NCBI RefSeq assembly: GCF_026725475.1
Contig: NZ_CP109965.1
Coordinates: 1,984,001-2,048,000 of the forward strand
Direction: 5' to 3'
DNA from: Catenovulum adriaticum
GTDB taxonomy: Bacteria; Pseudomonadota; Gammaproteobacteria; Enterobacterales; Alteromonadaceae
Length of the DNA: 64,000 bases
Position numbers and translations under genes: made by a program. The notes under the pieces were generated by a model, which saw only the letters and a list, made by a program, of their open reading frames with translations, was not told the origin of the DNA and searched no databases. Shown here in pieces: positions 9,242 to 18,829 of the stretch (its first letter is position 1; each line of letters begins with the position of its first letter).

Positions 9242-10425
9242 TCAACACTCCCCGTTAATAACGTTGCCTGTCGATCAAAATCAGTGTGCTCAATCGTAGG
9301 TAAATGTATTTCTGGGCGGCCACTAATAAAACTTAAATCTAATTTAAACGCAAGGCCCGGTTGGTAATCCCAACGACTCCCTAGGATTATCGTTGATGAG
9401 TTAAAAATAGGTCTGTCTTGTGATACTTGATTATAAGCACCAATGAGATAATCGGCTTCAGGATCGCCAATTGTAGGCAGCACTGGAAAATTTGAAATAT
9501 AATGCCCGCGCCGCTCACTAAAAGTGAGATGATACGTAAATTCATTATGTTGGTAACCAGCAATAATATAATAGCCAGTTAATTCAGTTAATAAATCGAT
9601 TTCATGGCTGATATCTATCCATTCCCCTTTCAAATACCAATTTAAACGCTCATAAGACAAGCTCAGTTGAGTAAATTCAACATCCCCTTCTACCCGTAAC
9701 GATTCAGAAACCGATGAAAAAACGGGCCACTGCTGACCCATTTCAGTAAATGCATCAATCACGGGATTTAGCCCAACATCATCTACTCGGTAATTCCCCA
9801 ACGTTTTAGACAAACGAGCGTTAAAAGAGCCTCGACTTAACTGAAAAGCAATTCCGTTAAAGTAATCAAGATCGACATCAAACTCTTCACCCGCGACCGA
9901 AATTGTTTCATCTACTTGACCAACATAAGCTTGAATTGAAACATTATATTCAGCCAGTAAACTCGTATATTCAGCTAAACCGCCAGTGAACGATGAGAAA
10001 AAAAACGAATCGTATATCTCTGTTGGCAAAACAACCCAAGGGTAAGCATAACCAACATTTATCACATCGCTATAGTCAAAAAACGGCGTATGTAACTTAC
10101 CCAGTTTTATTTGCCAGTTATCATTTAAGTGATATTTTAAGTAAAGCCATTCAAGACCAGAATTTGACGACTGAGTTTTACCTAATACCTGGGCAGTGAC
10201 CGATAAATCGGGGTTTAAATCATAACTAGCCTGCAGCCCTAATAAACTATGTTGGTTAAACTTCAAGTCCTTGTCATAAGTTGATAAAGCATCATCTTCA
10301 GACAACATAACGCCACCAACCAAACGTGCAAAACCTGAAAAATTAATCTCATTTGTATTTGCACTAGCCACTGTTGGACTGGCTGATAATAATGCGGCTG
10401 AGAGTAGTACTTGAACAAAACGCAT
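9229..10425 (-). CDS. Porin-like outer membrane beta-barrel protein
   Basis: I choose ATG 10425 (398 residues) because AAGGA lies 7 bases upstream and it gives a clean signal peptide, MRFVQVLLSAALLSASPTVA followed by SA. The reading frame extends 30 codons further upstream but without these features. The mature protein alternates short amphipathic strands with turns (for example LSVTAQVLGK, WQIKLGKLHTPFFDYSD, FTYHLTFSERRG) and ends in VEWVF, the terminal aromatic residue expected of a BAM-assembled barrel. KLHTPFFDYSDV resembles porins of the phosphate/short-chain type, but substrate cannot be told. It overlaps the PBP-like gene by 13 bp and forms a two-gene operon with it. Confidence 0.8.
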   Translation of the reverse strand: MRFVQVLLSAALLSASPTVASANTNEINFSGFARLVGGVMLSEDDALSTYDKDLKFNQHSLLGLQASYDLNPDLSVTAQVLGKTQSSNSGLEWLYLKYHLNDNWQIKLGKLHTPFFDYSDVINVGYAYPWVVLPTEIYDSFFFSSFTGGLAEYTSLLAEYNVSIQAYVGQVDETISVAGEEFDVDLDYFNGIAFQLSRGSFNARLSKTLGNYRVDDVGLNPVIDAFTEMGQQWPVFSSVSESLRVEGDVEFTQLSLSYERLNWYLKGEWIDISHEIDLLTELTGYYIIAGYQHNEFTYHLTFSERRGHYISNFPVLPTIGDPEADYLIGAYNQVSQDRPIFNSSTIILGSRWDYQPGLAFKLDLSFISGRPEIHLPTIEHTDFDRQATLLTGSVEWVF

Positions 10426-10826
10426 GAATAAATCCTTGAGCCTATTTGGTAATATTATAATTTGCCGATCTGCAGCAAGCAGAACTGGATTCAAATTAAT
10501 TTTGTATGCATTCACTCATTTATAAATTTAAACTTAGCTAATTAAAAATTAGGTTAGTTATATGAAATAAACAACCAGCTAGCGAGATAAATATAAATGA
10601 GCAATAGTCAGAGAAACGAGAACATAACAAAATTGACAAAAAAGAAAAGCTTTAGCGGTGACATTAGCCAAAATAGTGGAAAATAATTGAGAATTATTGG
10701 CGGCCTATCTGAAAACTCTAAAGTTAGACAACCTCTTAGGGCATGTGGATCTTTGGTTGTCATTAAAATAGCCGAATTACCGCGCCTCCGAAGGTCATCA
10801 GAGACGCATAGACAGATCAATGAATG
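10426..10826. other. Intergenic region, no supported gene
   Basis: About 400 bp lie between the porin-like gene (start at 10425) and the RND gene end at 10827. The first part should carry the porin promoter. A 70-codon open frame on the minus strand (10608-10820) has no Shine-Dalgarno and an unconvincing composition, so I do not call it. The stretch 10690-10815 looks richer in G+C than its surroundings and could be a small RNA or a gene remnant. Confidence 0.5.
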
Positions 10827-13800
10827 TTAAATAGCTCTCCACCAGTTTCTGACTTGAATCGCCATTAAATAATTAACCGGCACCAACAATAGTGTAATCA
10901 AGGTGGCGAAAATAATCCCAAACCCTAATGAAACTGCCATCGGGATTAAAAATTGCGCTTGGGTCGATTTTTCAAACAATAATGGCATTAAACCAATAAA
11001 AGTGGTTAACGAGGTTAACATAACAGGTCTAAATCTCGCAGCCCCCGCTGTTAACACAGCGTCTTTAACGTCTATCCCTTTGTCACGTTGCTTGCCAATA
11101 TAATCAACTAGTACTAAAGAATCGTTAACGACAACCCCCAATAAAGCAAGTAAGCCCCAAACGCTCATAATGGTTAAATCCATGCCCATTAACCAATGTC
11201 CAAACATAGCACCAATAATACCGAAAGGGATAATAGACATCACAATTAAAGGCAAGGTGTACGATTTAAGTGGTATAGCCAATAACGCATAAATCGCAAA
11301 TAGCACCCCGAGCAAACCCCAATATAAGGATTGGAATGACTCTTCTTGCTCTTTAGCTTCACCGTCCATTACATAATCGACACTCGGATATTGCGCCATT
11401 AATTCATCTAAATAGCTCAATAAGTCTTGATTAAGCACTGTCATATTCACTTGCTCTTTATCAACATCGGCTACGACATTTAAAGTTCGATAACCATCAA
11501 TTCGATAAATAGAAGTAGGACTTTTACCCGGTACAAAGCGAGCTACCTGAGATAAAGGCACTTGTGTACCATCGGCTGCACTAATCAACATATTATTTAA
11601 ATTAGCAACTGAATTACGTTCATCCCTAGGGAATCTCACCATAACTCTAACATCATCTCGGCCGCGCTGAATTCGTTGAGCTTGAACACCATAAAAAGCC
11701 TGTCGTACTTGGCTAATGACTTGAGATCGAGTAATCCCCAATAAATAAGCTTCCGTTTTTAATTCAATCCGAATTTCTTCTTTACCGTCCGCCATTGAGT
11801 CATTAATGTCAAATACGCTTGGGTAGGTTGCTAGACGTGATTTTACTTGTTCAGCTACTTTGTTTAGCTGAACAAAATCATTACCTCTTAATTGTACATT
11901 TATAGGATCACCCGAACGCCCAAATTCGGATCTAAAAATAACTTCTTCTGCCCCCGGAATTTCGCCAACACGTTGGCGCCACTCTCGAGCCAATTCTTGA
12001 CTAGACACATTAAAATGCAACTCTTCTGGCGGTGTTATTTGAAAACGCACTTGCCCAGTTGCCGCATCGCCCCACTTACCGGTTTGTGATAAAATATGCA
12101 AAATAACCGATTCGTTAGTCACAGGATCAACATACTCTTGTTGTAAATCTTGCGCTATTTCAGTAATACGAGCTATGTGGCTATCCGTGACTTCAAAAGG
12201 TGTGCCGTTAGGCATAGTTACATTTACTGACACTGTTTCACTGGGTACTCTAGGGAAGAAAATAAACTTAGTATGGCCCACCATAACCGCAGCCATAATA
12301 ATTCCCAATACCCCACAAAAACAGATCAAGGTATTTCTTTTATTTTGCAAACATAATTTAAGTGCGGGTTGATAGTATTTTAAAATGGCAAGCTCGAACC
12401 CAGTTGCAAATTTTTGCTGAATTTGTTGTAGCTTATTTTGCTTGGTCGGATCTGTTTGCTGTCTTACTTTTAAATATTTAAGATGCGCTGGCAATACAAA
12501 TTTAGACTCAATTAATGAAAATAATAACACCGGAATAACAACCGCTGGTATTTGCGCAAAAAATGCGCCGCGATTCCCTTCAATAAATAAGATAGGGACA
12601 AAGGCTGCCACCGTTGTTAAAACACCAAAGGTTACCGGGGTCGCGACTTCTTGTGTGCCCACAATAGCTGCTTGCAGACCATTCTCGGCTTTTTCTAAAT
12701 GCTTATAAATATTTTCGCCTGTGACTATGGCATCATCCACCACTATACCTAGCACCACAATAAAGCCAAATAAACTAATAATATTTAACGTAAAACCAAA
12801 CCAAGATAAAACAACAAAGGAGCCTAAAAAGCTTACCGGAATACCAATAAACACCCAAAAAGCAACCGCAGGTCTTAAAAATAAGCCCAATAAAATTAAT
12901 ACTAAGATACCGCCTTGCACAGCATTAGTTAATAACGTGGATATTCGCTTTTTAACCACCACAGAATCATCGCTCCAGTAGCTAATGGTAATTCCATCTG
13001 GTAATTTTCGTTGTTGCTCCACGATATATTCTTTAACTTTATCAGCGACTTCAATCGCACTTTGTTTTCCTACCCGATAAACCGATAAAGTTGCAGCACG
13101 CTCACCGTCAAATCGAGTACGAATGGGTGATTCTTCAAATCCATCGGTAATTTGCGCAATATCACCCAGGGTAAGAACCGTGCCGTCGGGGTGAGTTTTT
13201 AAAATAATACGTTCAAATTCATCTTGGCGATAAGCCTGACCTTTTGAGCGAATCAGCACATCACCACCATCGGTTTTTATATTACCGGCAGATAAATCAA
13301 GAGAGCTTTGCTGAATCGCCGTCGATACATCAGATAGACTTAAGTTGTATTCACGCAGGGTATCTTGGGGCAATTCAATGGCAATTTCGTAGTTTCGAAC
13401 CCCCTTGACTTCAACTTGAGTTATGCCATTTGTTTTAAGTAAGTCATCTCTTACTTTTTCCGCAATTTGCCGAATTTCTTTTTCGGTCACATTCCCGGCA
13501 ATCGTTACATCAATAACATCACGCTTGCGAATAGCCAGCGAAATAATGGGCCTTTCAGCTTCACCCGGCAAGGTATTAATCGCATCAACTCTATTTTTAA
13601 CATCATCAAGAATTTCCCGTGGATCGTAACCTTGCTCAACTTCAACGTTAACGCTGGCGCCCCCTTCAGTTGAACGGCTGGTAATCTCTTCCACCCCTTC
13701 TAAATCCATCAATGCTTCTTCAATACGAGTCGCTACCGATAATTCAGCATCTTCTGGTGTTGAACCACGTAAACTCACGCTCACACTTACAATATCAGTT

Positions 13801-13919
13801 TCAATTGAAGGGAAAACCTCAAGCGGAATTTTCGCCACTAAGTGGTACGCACCTAAACCAATAATACAAATCATTAATAAATTGGCAGCTACGTGATTTT
13901 TAGTAAACCAAGCAATCAT
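10827..13919 (-). CDS. RND efflux transporter permease subunit
   Basis: This is the proton-driven inner-membrane pump of a tripartite efflux system. The 1030 residues match the AcrB/MexB class. It starts with the typical MIAWFTKNHVAANLLMICI first membrane helix and has two large periplasmic loops and about 12 membrane segments. VVDDAIVTGENIY carries the paired aspartates of helix 4 used in proton relay. The second half has LGVVVNDSLVLVDYIGK at helix 10. Sequence style resembles uncharacterised envelope-stress RND pumps rather than AcrB itself, so the substrate is unknown. It overlaps the adaptor gene by 4 bp (ATGA) and is the last gene of the outer-membrane factor/adaptor/pump operon. Confidence 0.95.
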   Translation of the reverse strand: MIAWFTKNHVAANLLMICIIGLGAYHLVAKIPLEVFPSIETDIVSVSVSLRGSTPEDAELSVATRIEEALMDLEGVEEITSRSTEGGASVNVEVEQGYDPREILDDVKNRVDAINTLPGEAERPIISLAIRKRDVIDVTIAGNVTEKEIRQIAEKVRDDLLKTNGITQVEVKGVRNYEIAIELPQDTLREYNLSLSDVSTAIQQSSLDLSAGNIKTDGGDVLIRSKGQAYRQDEFERIILKTHPDGTVLTLGDIAQITDGFEESPIRTRFDGERAATLSVYRVGKQSAIEVADKVKEYIVEQQRKLPDGITISYWSDDSVVVKKRISTLLTNAVQGGILVLILLGLFLRPAVAFWVFIGIPVSFLGSFVVLSWFGFTLNIISLFGFIVVLGIVVDDAIVTGENIYKHLEKAENGLQAAIVGTQEVATPVTFGVLTTVAAFVPILFIEGNRGAFFAQIPAVVIPVLLFSLIESKFVLPAHLKYLKVRQQTDPTKQNKLQQIQQKFATGFELAILKYYQPALKLCLQNKRNTLICFCGVLGIIMAAVMVGHTKFIFFPRVPSETVSVNVTMPNGTPFEVTDSHIARITEIAQDLQQEYVDPVTNESVILHILSQTGKWGDAATGQVRFQITPPEELHFNVSSQELAREWRQRVGEIPGAEEVIFRSEFGRSGDPINVQLRGNDFVQLNKVAEQVKSRLATYPSVFDINDSMADGKEEIRIELKTEAYLLGITRSQVISQVRQAFYGVQAQRIQRGRDDVRVMVRFPRDERNSVANLNNMLISAADGTQVPLSQVARFVPGKSPTSIYRIDGYRTLNVVADVDKEQVNMTVLNQDLLSYLDELMAQYPSVDYVMDGEAKEQEESFQSLYWGLLGVLFAIYALLAIPLKSYTLPLIVMSIIPFGIIGAMFGHWLMGMDLTIMSVWGLLALLGVVVNDSLVLVDYIGKQRDKGIDVKDAVLTAGAARFRPVMLTSLTTFIGLMPLLFEKSTQAQFLIPMAVSLGFGIIFATLITLLLVPVNYLMAIQVRNWWRAI

Positions 13920-15151
13920 TTAGCTTCACCTTGCTTATCTTTATTAGCTTGACCACGTTTATCTGTTCGAGCTGTATTAGCTGGCTTGCTCATATTATCT
14001 TGCTTTAACTTAACCCGAGTACCTGTTGACACTTGACCAAGTGGCGTGGTCACTAACACATCACCGTCTTTAAGACCTGATTTAATCACGGCAACCTGAT
14101 TATTTTGCCATAAAATTTCAATATTTTTACGTTGCAATACGCCATTTTCATAGGTGTAAACATAAGAGCCTTGGTATATGGTCTTATTCTCTAAAATAAT
14201 GACGTTATTTAGTGTTTTCCCTTGAATTTTAGCAGTTACATATTGGCCGATTTTTAACGGCATTTTACCGTAAGCTTTTTCTCCGAAAGGGTCTTGAATA
14301 CGAGCGACTACATGTAACTGTCGGCTTTGTTCGCTAATTTCACTTGCTGTGCGCACTAGCTTTCCTTGCCAAACTTCATTGCCAGCTAATTGCGAAATAA
14401 TGTCTACATTTACTTGAACATCACGAGTTGCGCCTCGGTAGTCTTCGGGCAATGCGACTAAGCTAATTTCGTTATTTTTAATTGGTAAGCTTATTTCAAT
14501 TGCTTCTGTTGAGTAAATTTCACCCAATTGAGTATTTCCTGAAACGACTTGCCCTAAGTCAACTGATTTATTAAGCACTCTACCTGCGTAAGGGGCTGTG
14601 ATTTTGGTGCGCTCAAGTTGAATTTTAGCTTGCTCATAATTTGCCGCTGCTGAAGCCAGCTTTGCTTTGGCTGCTGATAATTGTGGTTTGCGTAGCACTA
14701 AATCTGGCGCTTGTTCACTATTACCTAATCTTTGCCAATCTTTTAAAGCTTGATCTGCAAGCGCTTTTTGTTCTGCCACCGCTTGTTGTGCGTCTACTAA
14801 ATTTGCATAAGCGATATCAACATCAGCTTGATAGTCAACAGCTTCAATTTCAATTAACAACTCATCTTTATCAAAAAAACCACCGCCGCGCATCGACTCT
14901 GACACATAGGTAATTTTTCCACCAACTTGTGACGTTAATGCCGTTTGAATTTGTGCTTCAACTAACCCATAAGAATCAATGATAATTGGATAATCAACAG
15001 CTTTTAATGGTTTAACATCAACCGATATCTGTGCCTCTGGTGGCGTAAACTTTCGGTTAGCTTGAGGTTTACTATAAACAACAACCCATACAAGTCCAAT
15101 AAAAAGCACTATCAGAACAAGTGGCATGAATTTTTTAATTATTTTTAGCAT
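13916..15151 (-). CDS. RND efflux periplasmic adaptor (membrane fusion protein)
   Basis: This 411-residue periplasmic adaptor links the RND pump to the outer-membrane channel. It has an N-terminal anchor (about residues 7-27), a lipoyl half-motif, an alpha-helical hairpin rich in Ala/Gln (about 115-185: ANLVDAQQAVAEQKALADQA), the second half ITAPYAGRVLNKSVDLGQVV, and beta-barrel and membrane-proximal domains (KIGQYVTAKI, LKDGDVLVTTPLG). The tail after residue 385 is Lys/Asp-rich and likely disordered. It starts 3 bp after the outer-membrane factor stop and overlaps the pump by 4 bp, so all three genes are co-translated. Confidence 0.94.
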   Translation of the reverse strand: MLKIIKKFMPLVLIVLFIGLVWVVVYSKPQANRKFTPPEAQISVDVKPLKAVDYPIIIDSYGLVEAQIQTALTSQVGGKITYVSESMRGGGFFDKDELLIEIEAVDYQADVDIAYANLVDAQQAVAEQKALADQALKDWQRLGNSEQAPDLVLRKPQLSAAKAKLASAAANYEQAKIQLERTKITAPYAGRVLNKSVDLGQVVSGNTQLGEIYSTEAIEISLPIKNNEISLVALPEDYRGATRDVQVNVDIISQLAGNEVWQGKLVRTASEISEQSRQLHVVARIQDPFGEKAYGKMPLKIGQYVTAKIQGKTLNNVIILENKTIYQGSYVYTYENGVLQRKNIEILWQNNQVAVIKSGLKDGDVLVTTPLGQVSTGTRVKLKQDNMSKPANTARTDKRGQANKDKQGEAK

Positions 15152-15154
15152 AAA

Positions 15155-16552
15155 TTAGTTTTCCTGCTGTTCTAAGTTAGCGATTGCAAAGTCGCCACCT
15201 AATGCTTGGTGCAGCATAATTTGATTGGTAATAATTTGTCGTTTCAACTCAACAACCTGATTTTTAGCATTAAATGCCGTTCTTTGGGTTGAAAGGTAAT
15301 CTGTGTAATCTGTTATCCCACGTTGATACTGCTCAAACGCAAGCTGTTCAGCCAAAATAGCATTGTCTCTAGAGGTTTCACTATAGCTAAGTTGGCGCTC
15401 AAGCGAAGCAAATTGATTTAACCCACCTTCTATATCGTCAAGAGCCTGATAAATTGTTTGCACATAGCTAAGCTCTGACTGGCTTAATTCAATTTCTGCT
15501 TGTGCTTCTAGCGTTTTCAAACGCCCTGCATCAAATATGGGTTGCAGTACTGACGCAGATAAAGACCAAGCAATCCCTTGGCTAAATAAATCAGATAAAC
15601 TAGATTGCCTGTCATCAACGTCCGCGGCTAAACGAAAGCTGGGGAATCTATCTTTATGCGAAATAGCTAAATTAGCATTACTCATTAAAATATTTAACCA
15701 AGCCGACTGTACGTCTGGCCTCTGTTTAATCAGGCTTGATGGAATGCCTTTAAGTAGTGAAAAATCCACTTCGGGAAAATCATCCCCTACCTCTAACCCT
15801 TGTTTTGGTGAATGCCCTAATAACAACGAAAGCTGACGACTCTGCTGTGCTAAAGTGGCTTTTTGCTTTGCTAAATTAGATTTTTCAGCTTCTAAATTAT
15901 TCCGGGTTAAATAAACATCTAACGCCGAATTAAGCCCCGCACGATAGCCGTTTTCAATGATATCTAAATTGCCTTGTAAATTTTTTAATTTTTGTTCTGT
16001 TATATCAATAAACTGCACTGATGCTAACATCTGCAACCAAACCGAACTAACAGAGGTAATTAAATCTAGCTGAGCTTGCTCTAATTGAACTATTGTATTT
16101 TGGTAATTATATTGCGCGGCTTTTTGTGCATCACTCAATTTACCCCATAAATCAATTTCATAGCTAGCGGATAAACCGGCAGAAACTTGATTAGAAATAG
16201 CAGCATCTGAAGCCGATTTACCACGACTGGCCTGCAAGGAAAAATCTAGATCCGGCCAAAATACAGCGCCCGCTCTTTGTAAATTCAATTTAGCTTTGTC
16301 TACATCTAATTGCTTAATTCGAATGTTTTGATTATTCGCAATTGCTGTTTCAATCAATTGGTTTAATTGCTCCGAACCAACCCACTGCACTAATTTAGTG
16401 CCTTGTGGGGTTTCAGGCAATGCATTTTGCCAACGCGTTGGAAACTCAACTTGCTGATCTATCGCACCATTATAATTACTCTGGCAAGCAGACAAGGTGG
16501 CTGTTAATGCGATAAATTTAATTGTTTTTACAAAATTCATTTTATCCATCAT
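15155..16552 (-). CDS. TolC-family outer membrane efflux lipoprotein (NodT/OprM type)
   Basis: This is the outer-membrane channel of the tripartite efflux system. The 465 residues fit the NodT/OprM lipoprotein class. The N-terminus holds a signal peptide ending in the lipobox LSAC (Cys23 from the first Met), so it is probably acylated. Two repeats of long Gln/Ala/Leu-rich coiled helices with short strands follow (SASYEIDLWGKLSDAQKAAQ in the first, SVLQPIFDAGRLKTLEAQAE in the second). The start is ambiguous between ATG 16552 and the Met four codons later; no strong Shine-Dalgarno decides. It is first in the operon, with 385 bp of upstream AT-rich DNA shared with divergent nhaD. Confidence 0.93.
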   Translation of the reverse strand: MMDKMNFVKTIKFIALTATLSACQSNYNGAIDQQVEFPTRWQNALPETPQGTKLVQWVGSEQLNQLIETAIANNQNIRIKQLDVDKAKLNLQRAGAVFWPDLDFSLQASRGKSASDAAISNQVSAGLSASYEIDLWGKLSDAQKAAQYNYQNTIVQLEQAQLDLITSVSSVWLQMLASVQFIDITEQKLKNLQGNLDIIENGYRAGLNSALDVYLTRNNLEAEKSNLAKQKATLAQQSRQLSLLLGHSPKQGLEVGDDFPEVDFSLLKGIPSSLIKQRPDVQSAWLNILMSNANLAISHKDRFPSFRLAADVDDRQSSLSDLFSQGIAWSLSASVLQPIFDAGRLKTLEAQAEIELSQSELSYVQTIYQALDDIEGGLNQFASLERQLSYSETSRDNAILAEQLAFEQYQRGITDYTDYLSTQRTAFNAKNQVVELKRQIITNQIMLHQALGGDFAIANLEQQEN

Positions 16553-16937
16553 GCTTTTTTATAGATTGAAAAGATTACCAAGCTCACATTGTGAATGACA
16601 TCACTTTTTTATAATTTACATAACTTTTACACATTATTTATACTCACTTACGTAAAAGTAATCATTTAATGTTGAGCATACCAACTAAAAAAGCTATTTA
16701 TTCAGTAAGCGTAAATAATTAGTCAAATCACACATCGTATTTATACACCTAAGCTACACAAGAAAAACATTATAAAACATATCTTTCACAATAAAAATAC
16801 AGTTAATTTCGCGCTTAATAAAACACAGTTTTATTGCATAAAAATATTTCATCTTCGTACCTTAATTAAGCAAGTTGTGCTAAAGTTGTGCATCCCAAAT
16901 TAGTGCAATCCATCTGTTGAGGTATTGATATAACATT
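16553..16937. other. Divergent intergenic region, efflux operon / nhaD
   Basis: About 385 bp of AT-rich DNA separates the divergent efflux operon and nhaD. It must hold both promoters. I see no convincing paired -35/-10 boxes, operator palindrome or small gene. Confidence 0.5.
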
Positions 16938-18395
16938 ATGCCCAGTATAATGCGCAAGAACTTTGCGACCCCCTTAATAACATTATTTATCACCTTATCT
17001 ACATTACTTTTATCGCCATCAGCTTTTGCCCAAGCCGCTAGCGTAGAAAGACTAGACCTAACTAACCATTTTGTCGGTTATTTTGCAATTACTATGTTTA
17101 TCGTGGCTTATGCATTAGTAATCGCCGAAGACTTCTTACATTTACGTAAATCTAAACCTGTATTAGTAGCTGCAGGCCTTATTTGGTTCGCTCTGGGTTG
17201 GGTTTATACGCAGCACGATATGTCTGAGCTAGCGAAAGAAATCTTCGAACATAACCTTTTAGAATACGCAGAATTATTGCTGTTTTTACTTGTCGCGATG
17301 ACTTATATCAACGCAATGGAAGAGCGTCGTGTTTTTGATGGCATCCGCATTTGGATGATTTCAAAAGGGTTAAGCTTACGCAGCTTGTTTTGGCTAACCG
17401 GTGTATTAGCCTTTGCTATTTCGTCTTTTGCAAACAACTTAACAACCGCAATGTTAATGTGTGCAATTGTATTAAAAGTGGCAAAGGGTAATAAAACCTT
17501 TATAAATTTAGCTTGTATTAACATTGTTGTAGGTTCAAACGCTGGCGGTGCATTTAGTCCATTTGGTGATATTACCACGTTAATGGTTTGGCAAGCTGGC
17601 TACGTACATTTTGTAGAGTTCTTTAAATTATTTATTCCTGCTGTCGTTAACTTTATTATCCCAGCTATAATAATGAGTTTATTTATCAGTAATGAACCCA
17701 GCAAGGTCATTAAAGAAGAATTTGAAATGAAACGCGGCGCTAAACGCATCGTGTGTTTATTTATTTTAACCATAGCAACCTCTGTTATCGCGCACAGCTG
17801 GTTTGGCATGCCTCCTGTTTTAGGGATGATGACTGGTTTAGGTTATCTTAAATTCTTTGGTTATTATTTACGCCGCAGTTTACCTCGCTCGCTTGCTAAA
17901 AAACGAACCGAAGCTGAAAAACGTAAAGATGACAAAGCACTTAAGCGTTTAGGCCAAGTTGTTCCTTTTGACGTATTTGACAAAGTAGCGCAGGCTGAAT
18001 GGGATACCTTATTGTTCTTCTTTGGGGTTGTAATGAGTGTGGGTGGTTTAGGCTTTATTGGCTATTTATCATTAATTTCAGAATCCATGTACACAAACTG
18101 GGATCCAACTTATGCGAATATAGTAGCAGGATTATTGTCAGCTATCGTCGATAATATTCCTGTTATGTTTGCCGTAATCAGCATGAATCCTGATATGGGC
18201 TTAGACCAATGGTTACTTGTTACAATGACAGCGGGTGTCGGTGGTAGCTTGTTATCAGTTGGCTCGGCGGCAGGTGTTGCATTAATGGGTCAGTCTAAAG
18301 GTAATTATTCATTCTTTGGTCATTTAAAGTGGAGCTGGGCGATTGCTTTAGGGTACGCTGCTTCAATTGGCGTACATTTACTAATTAATCACTAA
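16938..18395 (+). CDS. nhaD: Na+/H+ antiporter NhaD
   Basis: This inner-membrane sodium/proton antiporter of the ion-transporter superfamily supports salt and alkali tolerance in marine and halophilic bacteria. The 485 residues match NhaD. They begin with a cleavable-looking signal segment (LITLFITLSTLLLSPSAFAQ) followed by about 12 membrane helices. Family-typical stretches include SSFANNLTTAMLMCAIVLK, VGSNAGGAFSPFGDITTLMV, and near the end AIVDNIPVMFAVISM with GVGGSLLSVGSAAGVALMGQ. The start at ATG 16938 has GAGGT about 14 bases upstream, a long spacing; a Met four codons in is further still. It is monocistronic with a hairpin after the stop. Confidence 0.95.
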   Translation: MPSIMRKNFATPLITLFITLSTLLLSPSAFAQAASVERLDLTNHFVGYFAITMFIVAYALVIAEDFLHLRKSKPVLVAAGLIWFALGWVYTQHDMSELAKEIFEHNLLEYAELLLFLLVAMTYINAMEERRVFDGIRIWMISKGLSLRSLFWLTGVLAFAISSFANNLTTAMLMCAIVLKVAKGNKTFINLACINIVVGSNAGGAFSPFGDITTLMVWQAGYVHFVEFFKLFIPAVVNFIIPAIIMSLFISNEPSKVIKEEFEMKRGAKRIVCLFILTIATSVIAHSWFGMPPVLGMMTGLGYLKFFGYYLRRSLPRSLAKKRTEAEKRKDDKALKRLGQVVPFDVFDKVAQAEWDTLLFFFGVVMSVGGLGFIGYLSLISESMYTNWDPTYANIVAGLLSAIVDNIPVMFAVISMNPDMGLDQWLLVTMTAGVGGSLLSVGSAAGVALMGQSKGNYSFFGHLKWSWAIALGYAASIGVHLLINH

Positions 18396-18409
18396 TTAAA
18401 TGTACGCTT

Positions 18410-18442
18410 AACACACTAAAAGCAAATTGCTTTTAGTGTGTT
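18410..18442 (+). terminator. Hairpin after nhaD
   Basis: Perfect inverted arms AACACACTAAAAGCAA / TTGCTTTTAGTGTGTT meet at a one-base centre 14 bp after the nhaD stop. There is no U-run after the stem, so it may act as an RNA-stabilising or weak terminator hairpin. Confidence 0.6.
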
Positions 18443-18588
18443 ACCTTATCTAAATTGCCTGCCTATATAACTTGTCTTTCTATCTTAACTTCTAATCGTT
18501 TATCAAAATCCAACGACATTAATAAGATCCCATTATATTTAACGTTAACACTAGGTCGCTATATCCACCAATGAGAATATTTAATAGC

Positions 18589-18829
18589 TAACCTCAACTC
18601 GGGTTAAGGTGTATTCTAACTAATTGAATTATTTAACCTTATAGACCTGTGTGGTTTCTAACAAGCATTTTTGCGTGGACAAGGCAAATTCACGCGTCAA
18701 TAGCTAGTCTCGGCTTTAGTTCCGATGTCGCTCTACCTCCCCCTTTCATGGGGTTGAATGCAAGAGAGTTTAACGCAGTTACCGTGCAAAGGCCGCTTGA
18801 AACATATTCATTAAACCGAGTTGAGGTTA
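18589..18829 (-). mobile_element. MITE-like element, long copy (241 bp)
   Basis: The ends are inverted repeats: TAACCTCAACTCGGGTTAA at 18589-18607 and TTAAACCGAGTTGAGGTTA at 18811-18829. Read on the minus strand, both flanks match the element at 54028-54153 (shared TATGTTTCAA-CGGCCTTT next to one end, GTTAGAAACC and AAGGTTAAATAAT near the other). This copy carries about 110 bp of extra internal sequence (roughly 18670-18785) that the other lacks. The open frame inside it (18649-18861) has no ribosome site and is not a credible gene. No transposase is encoded, so it would have been moved in trans. A clear target duplication is not visible here. Confidence 0.75.

Noticed and set aside
10608..10820. 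70-codon minus-strand frame
   Set aside because: No Shine-Dalgarno, Cys/Arg/Phe-rich composition unlike neighbours and no recognisable motif.
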